Origin: Gemmatimonas sp.
GTDB taxonomy: Bacteria > Gemmatimonadota > Gemmatimonadetes > Gemmatimonadales > Gemmatimonadaceae
DNA: 64,000 nucleotides
Assembly: GCF_021298855.1 (NCBI RefSeq)
Contig: NZ_JAJTHI010000031.1
Span: forward strand, 1-64,000
Direction of reading: 5' to 3'
Shown: positions 62,778 through 64,000 of the stretch, piece after piece
Position numbering within the stretch: position 1 is the first letter of the stretch
Layout: every line of letters begins with the position of its first letter
Program-made: the position numbers and the translations under genes
Notes under the pieces: generated by a model
Told to the model about the DNA's origin: nothing
Databases searched by the model: none
The model's input: the letters and a program-made list of their open reading frames with translations, nothing else

Positions 62778-64000
62778 ATGCCGACCACCGGGTTCACGAC
62801 CATCAACGGCGTGCTGCATGCCGACCAGGTACCGCTGCCAGCCATCGCGGCGGCGGTCGGCACGCCGGCGTACGTATACTGCGCGAATACCGTACGCGAT
62901 CGCTTTCGCCGCCTGGACGACGCCTTCGCAGGGGTGCCGCACCACATCCACTTTGCGGTCAAGGCCAACTCGAATCTGCACATGCTCTCCCTCCTGCGCG
63001 CACTCGGTGCGGGCGTGGACATCGTCTCGGGGGGAGAGCTGTTCCGCGCACTGGAGGCCGGCTTCGGCGGTCGTGACGTGGTGTTCAGCGGCGTGGGGAA
63101 GACGGTGGCCGAGATCGAGCAGGCGCTCCGGGCCGGGGTCGCGCTCATCAATGTCGAGTCGGAGGCCGAACTCGTTGCCATCGACCATGTGGCCGGCGGC
63201 CTCGGCCTCACGGCGCCGATCGCCATTCGCGTCAATCCGGAAGTCACCGTGGAGACGCCCCACGCGTACATCAAGACCGGAGAGAAGGGACAGAAGTTCG
63301 GTATTCCGCGTGACGACGTGGCCCGCCTGATCGCGATGATCGCGACGCTCCCCCACGTGGAGCTGCGCGGCCTCGGCATGCATCTCGGGTCACAGATCAG
63401 CAATGCCGACCCCCTGCGGGATGCCTTGCCCCGATTGCTCGCAGCCATCGCCCATGCGCGTGCCAAAGGGCACCCCGTGACGTACATGGACGTGGGGGGC
63501 GGTCTTTCGGTTCCGTACGAGCCGAACGAGACGTCGGCCGACCTCGACGACTACGCCCGCCTGGTCCGCGCTGCGGCACTGGAGACGGGACTGACGCTGC
63601 TGCTCGAGCCGGGGCGCTATCTCGTGGCGGAGTCCGGCGTGCTGCTGACGGAGGTGTTGTATCGCAAGCACGCTGCCGGCAAGGATTTCGTCGTGACGGA
63701 CGCCGGCATGAATGATCTCATTCGTCCGGCCCTCTACCAGGCGTATCACGCGATCGAGGTGGTGCGCCACACCGCGGGAGCACTCACGGCCGACGTGGTG
63801 GGCCCCATCTGCGAATCCGGCGATTTCTTCGCCAAGGCACGTGTGCTCCCCGACGTGCAGGCGGGGGCACTGCTCGCCATCCGCACGGCCGGCGCGTACG
63901 GCTTCACCATGGCTTCCAATTACAACTCGCGTCCGCGACCGGTTGAGGTGCTCGTCGACGGCGAGCGCTTCGCCGTGGCCGGGGCACGTGAACAGTTCGA
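62778..64000 (+). CDS. lysA: diaminopimelate decarboxylase (3' end beyond the window)
   Basis: PLP enzyme that removes CO2 from meso-diaminopimelate to give lysine, the last step of the pathway whose earlier genes lie at 19058-24987. At least 407 residues are present; the frame is open to the window edge, so the gene is cut. Motifs: PLP lysine in HFAVKANSNLHMLSLL (in part), GVDIVSGGELFRALEAG, GSQISNADPL, YMDVGGGLSVPY, LEPGRYLVAESG, GPICESGDFFAK and YGFTMASNYNSRPRPVEVLV. The start is ATG 62778; GTG 62739 inside proS is in frame and possible. Confidence 0.94.
   Translation, partial: MPTTGFTTINGVLHADQVPLPAIAAAVGTPAYVYCANTVRDRFRRLDDAFAGVPHHIHFAVKANSNLHMLSLLRALGAGVDIVSGGELFRALEAGFGGRDVVFSGVGKTVAEIEQALRAGVALINVESEAELVAIDHVAGGLGLTAPIAIRVNPEVTVETPHAYIKTGEKGQKFGIPRDDVARLIAMIATLPHVELRGLGMHLGSQISNADPLRDALPRLLAAIAHARAKGHPVTYMDVGGGLSVPYEPNETSADLDDYARLVRAAALETGLTLLLEPGRYLVAESGVLLTEVLYRKHAAGKDFVVTDAGMNDLIRPALYQAYHAIEVVRHTAGALTADVVGPICESGDFFAKARVLPDVQAGALLAIRTAGAYGFTMASNYNSRPRPVEVLVDGERFAVAGAREQF

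Overview
This window is a compact, GC-rich (roughly two-thirds G+C by eye) stretch of bacterial chromosome made almost entirely of housekeeping genes. There is no sign of prophage, insertion sequence, plasmid or CRISPR. Gene content, gene order and codon use suggest a member of the Gemmatimonadota (Gemmatimonas-like). This phylum call is an inference from the overall gene set, not from a marker-gene search. Many starts are GTG or TTG, many neighbouring genes overlap by the 4-base ATGA/GTGA arrangement, and clear Shine-Dalgarno sequences are often missing.

Layout. 1-4932: ribosomal proteins L35 and L20, both PheRS subunits, a coiled-coil protein and ZapA. A roughly 190-base spacer that can form a long rod-like RNA hairpin precedes rny (5123). 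5123-14627: rny, folD, xseA-xseB, ispA, dxs, nadK and recN, covering RNA decay, C1 metabolism, DNA repair and the start of isoprenoid synthesis. 14603-18241: a divergent pair of poorly known genes, a secreted/outer-membrane-like protein and a glycosidase-like protein. 18311-18592: tRNA-Gly(GCC) and tRNA-Leu(UAA). 18695-24987: a small unknown protein, then a translationally coupled lysine/diaminopimelate operon (dapE, asd, lysC, dapB, dapA, dapD). 24975-28969: an EPSP synthase-cytidylate kinase fusion followed by rpsA.

29145-35777: a membrane protein on the minus strand, a spacer with a 24-base repeat, and a three-subunit biotin-dependent acyl-CoA carboxylase operon (carboxyltransferase, biotin carboxylase, biotin carrier) with an RNA uracil methyltransferase gene inside it; then mscL on the minus strand. 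36085-44862: rplM-rpsI, then the classic rpsB-tsf-pyrH-frr-uppS-cdsA-dxr-rseP run ending in a lipoprotein. 45015-46610 (minus): a transmembrane Ser/Thr kinase that faces rpsO-pnp (46748-49291). These are followed by an M16 peptidase and alanine dehydrogenase. 51902-57687: the full rod-shape set mreB-mreC-mreD-mrdA-rodA. 57768-64000: accD, folC, hisS, proS and lysA (cut by the window end).

Functional links: DXS, DXR, IspA and UppS lie on the route to undecaprenyl phosphate. DAP from the dap operon feeds peptidoglycan, which is built under control of the Mre/PBP2/RodA machine. LysA finishes lysine from the same DAP. Several intergenic regions carry a recurring promoter pattern (TTGaca or TTGTCC, 17-base spacer, TAAGCT/TAAACT/TACCTT-like -10).

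I found no strong candidate for a wholly new biological system. The most interesting leads are the rod-shaped RNA before rny, the rpsB leader hairpin, Arg/Gly-rich tails on both ribosomal protein S2 and PNPase, the (RRDSV)x4 repeat in MreC, and interleaved divergent promoters between the kinase gene and rpsO.
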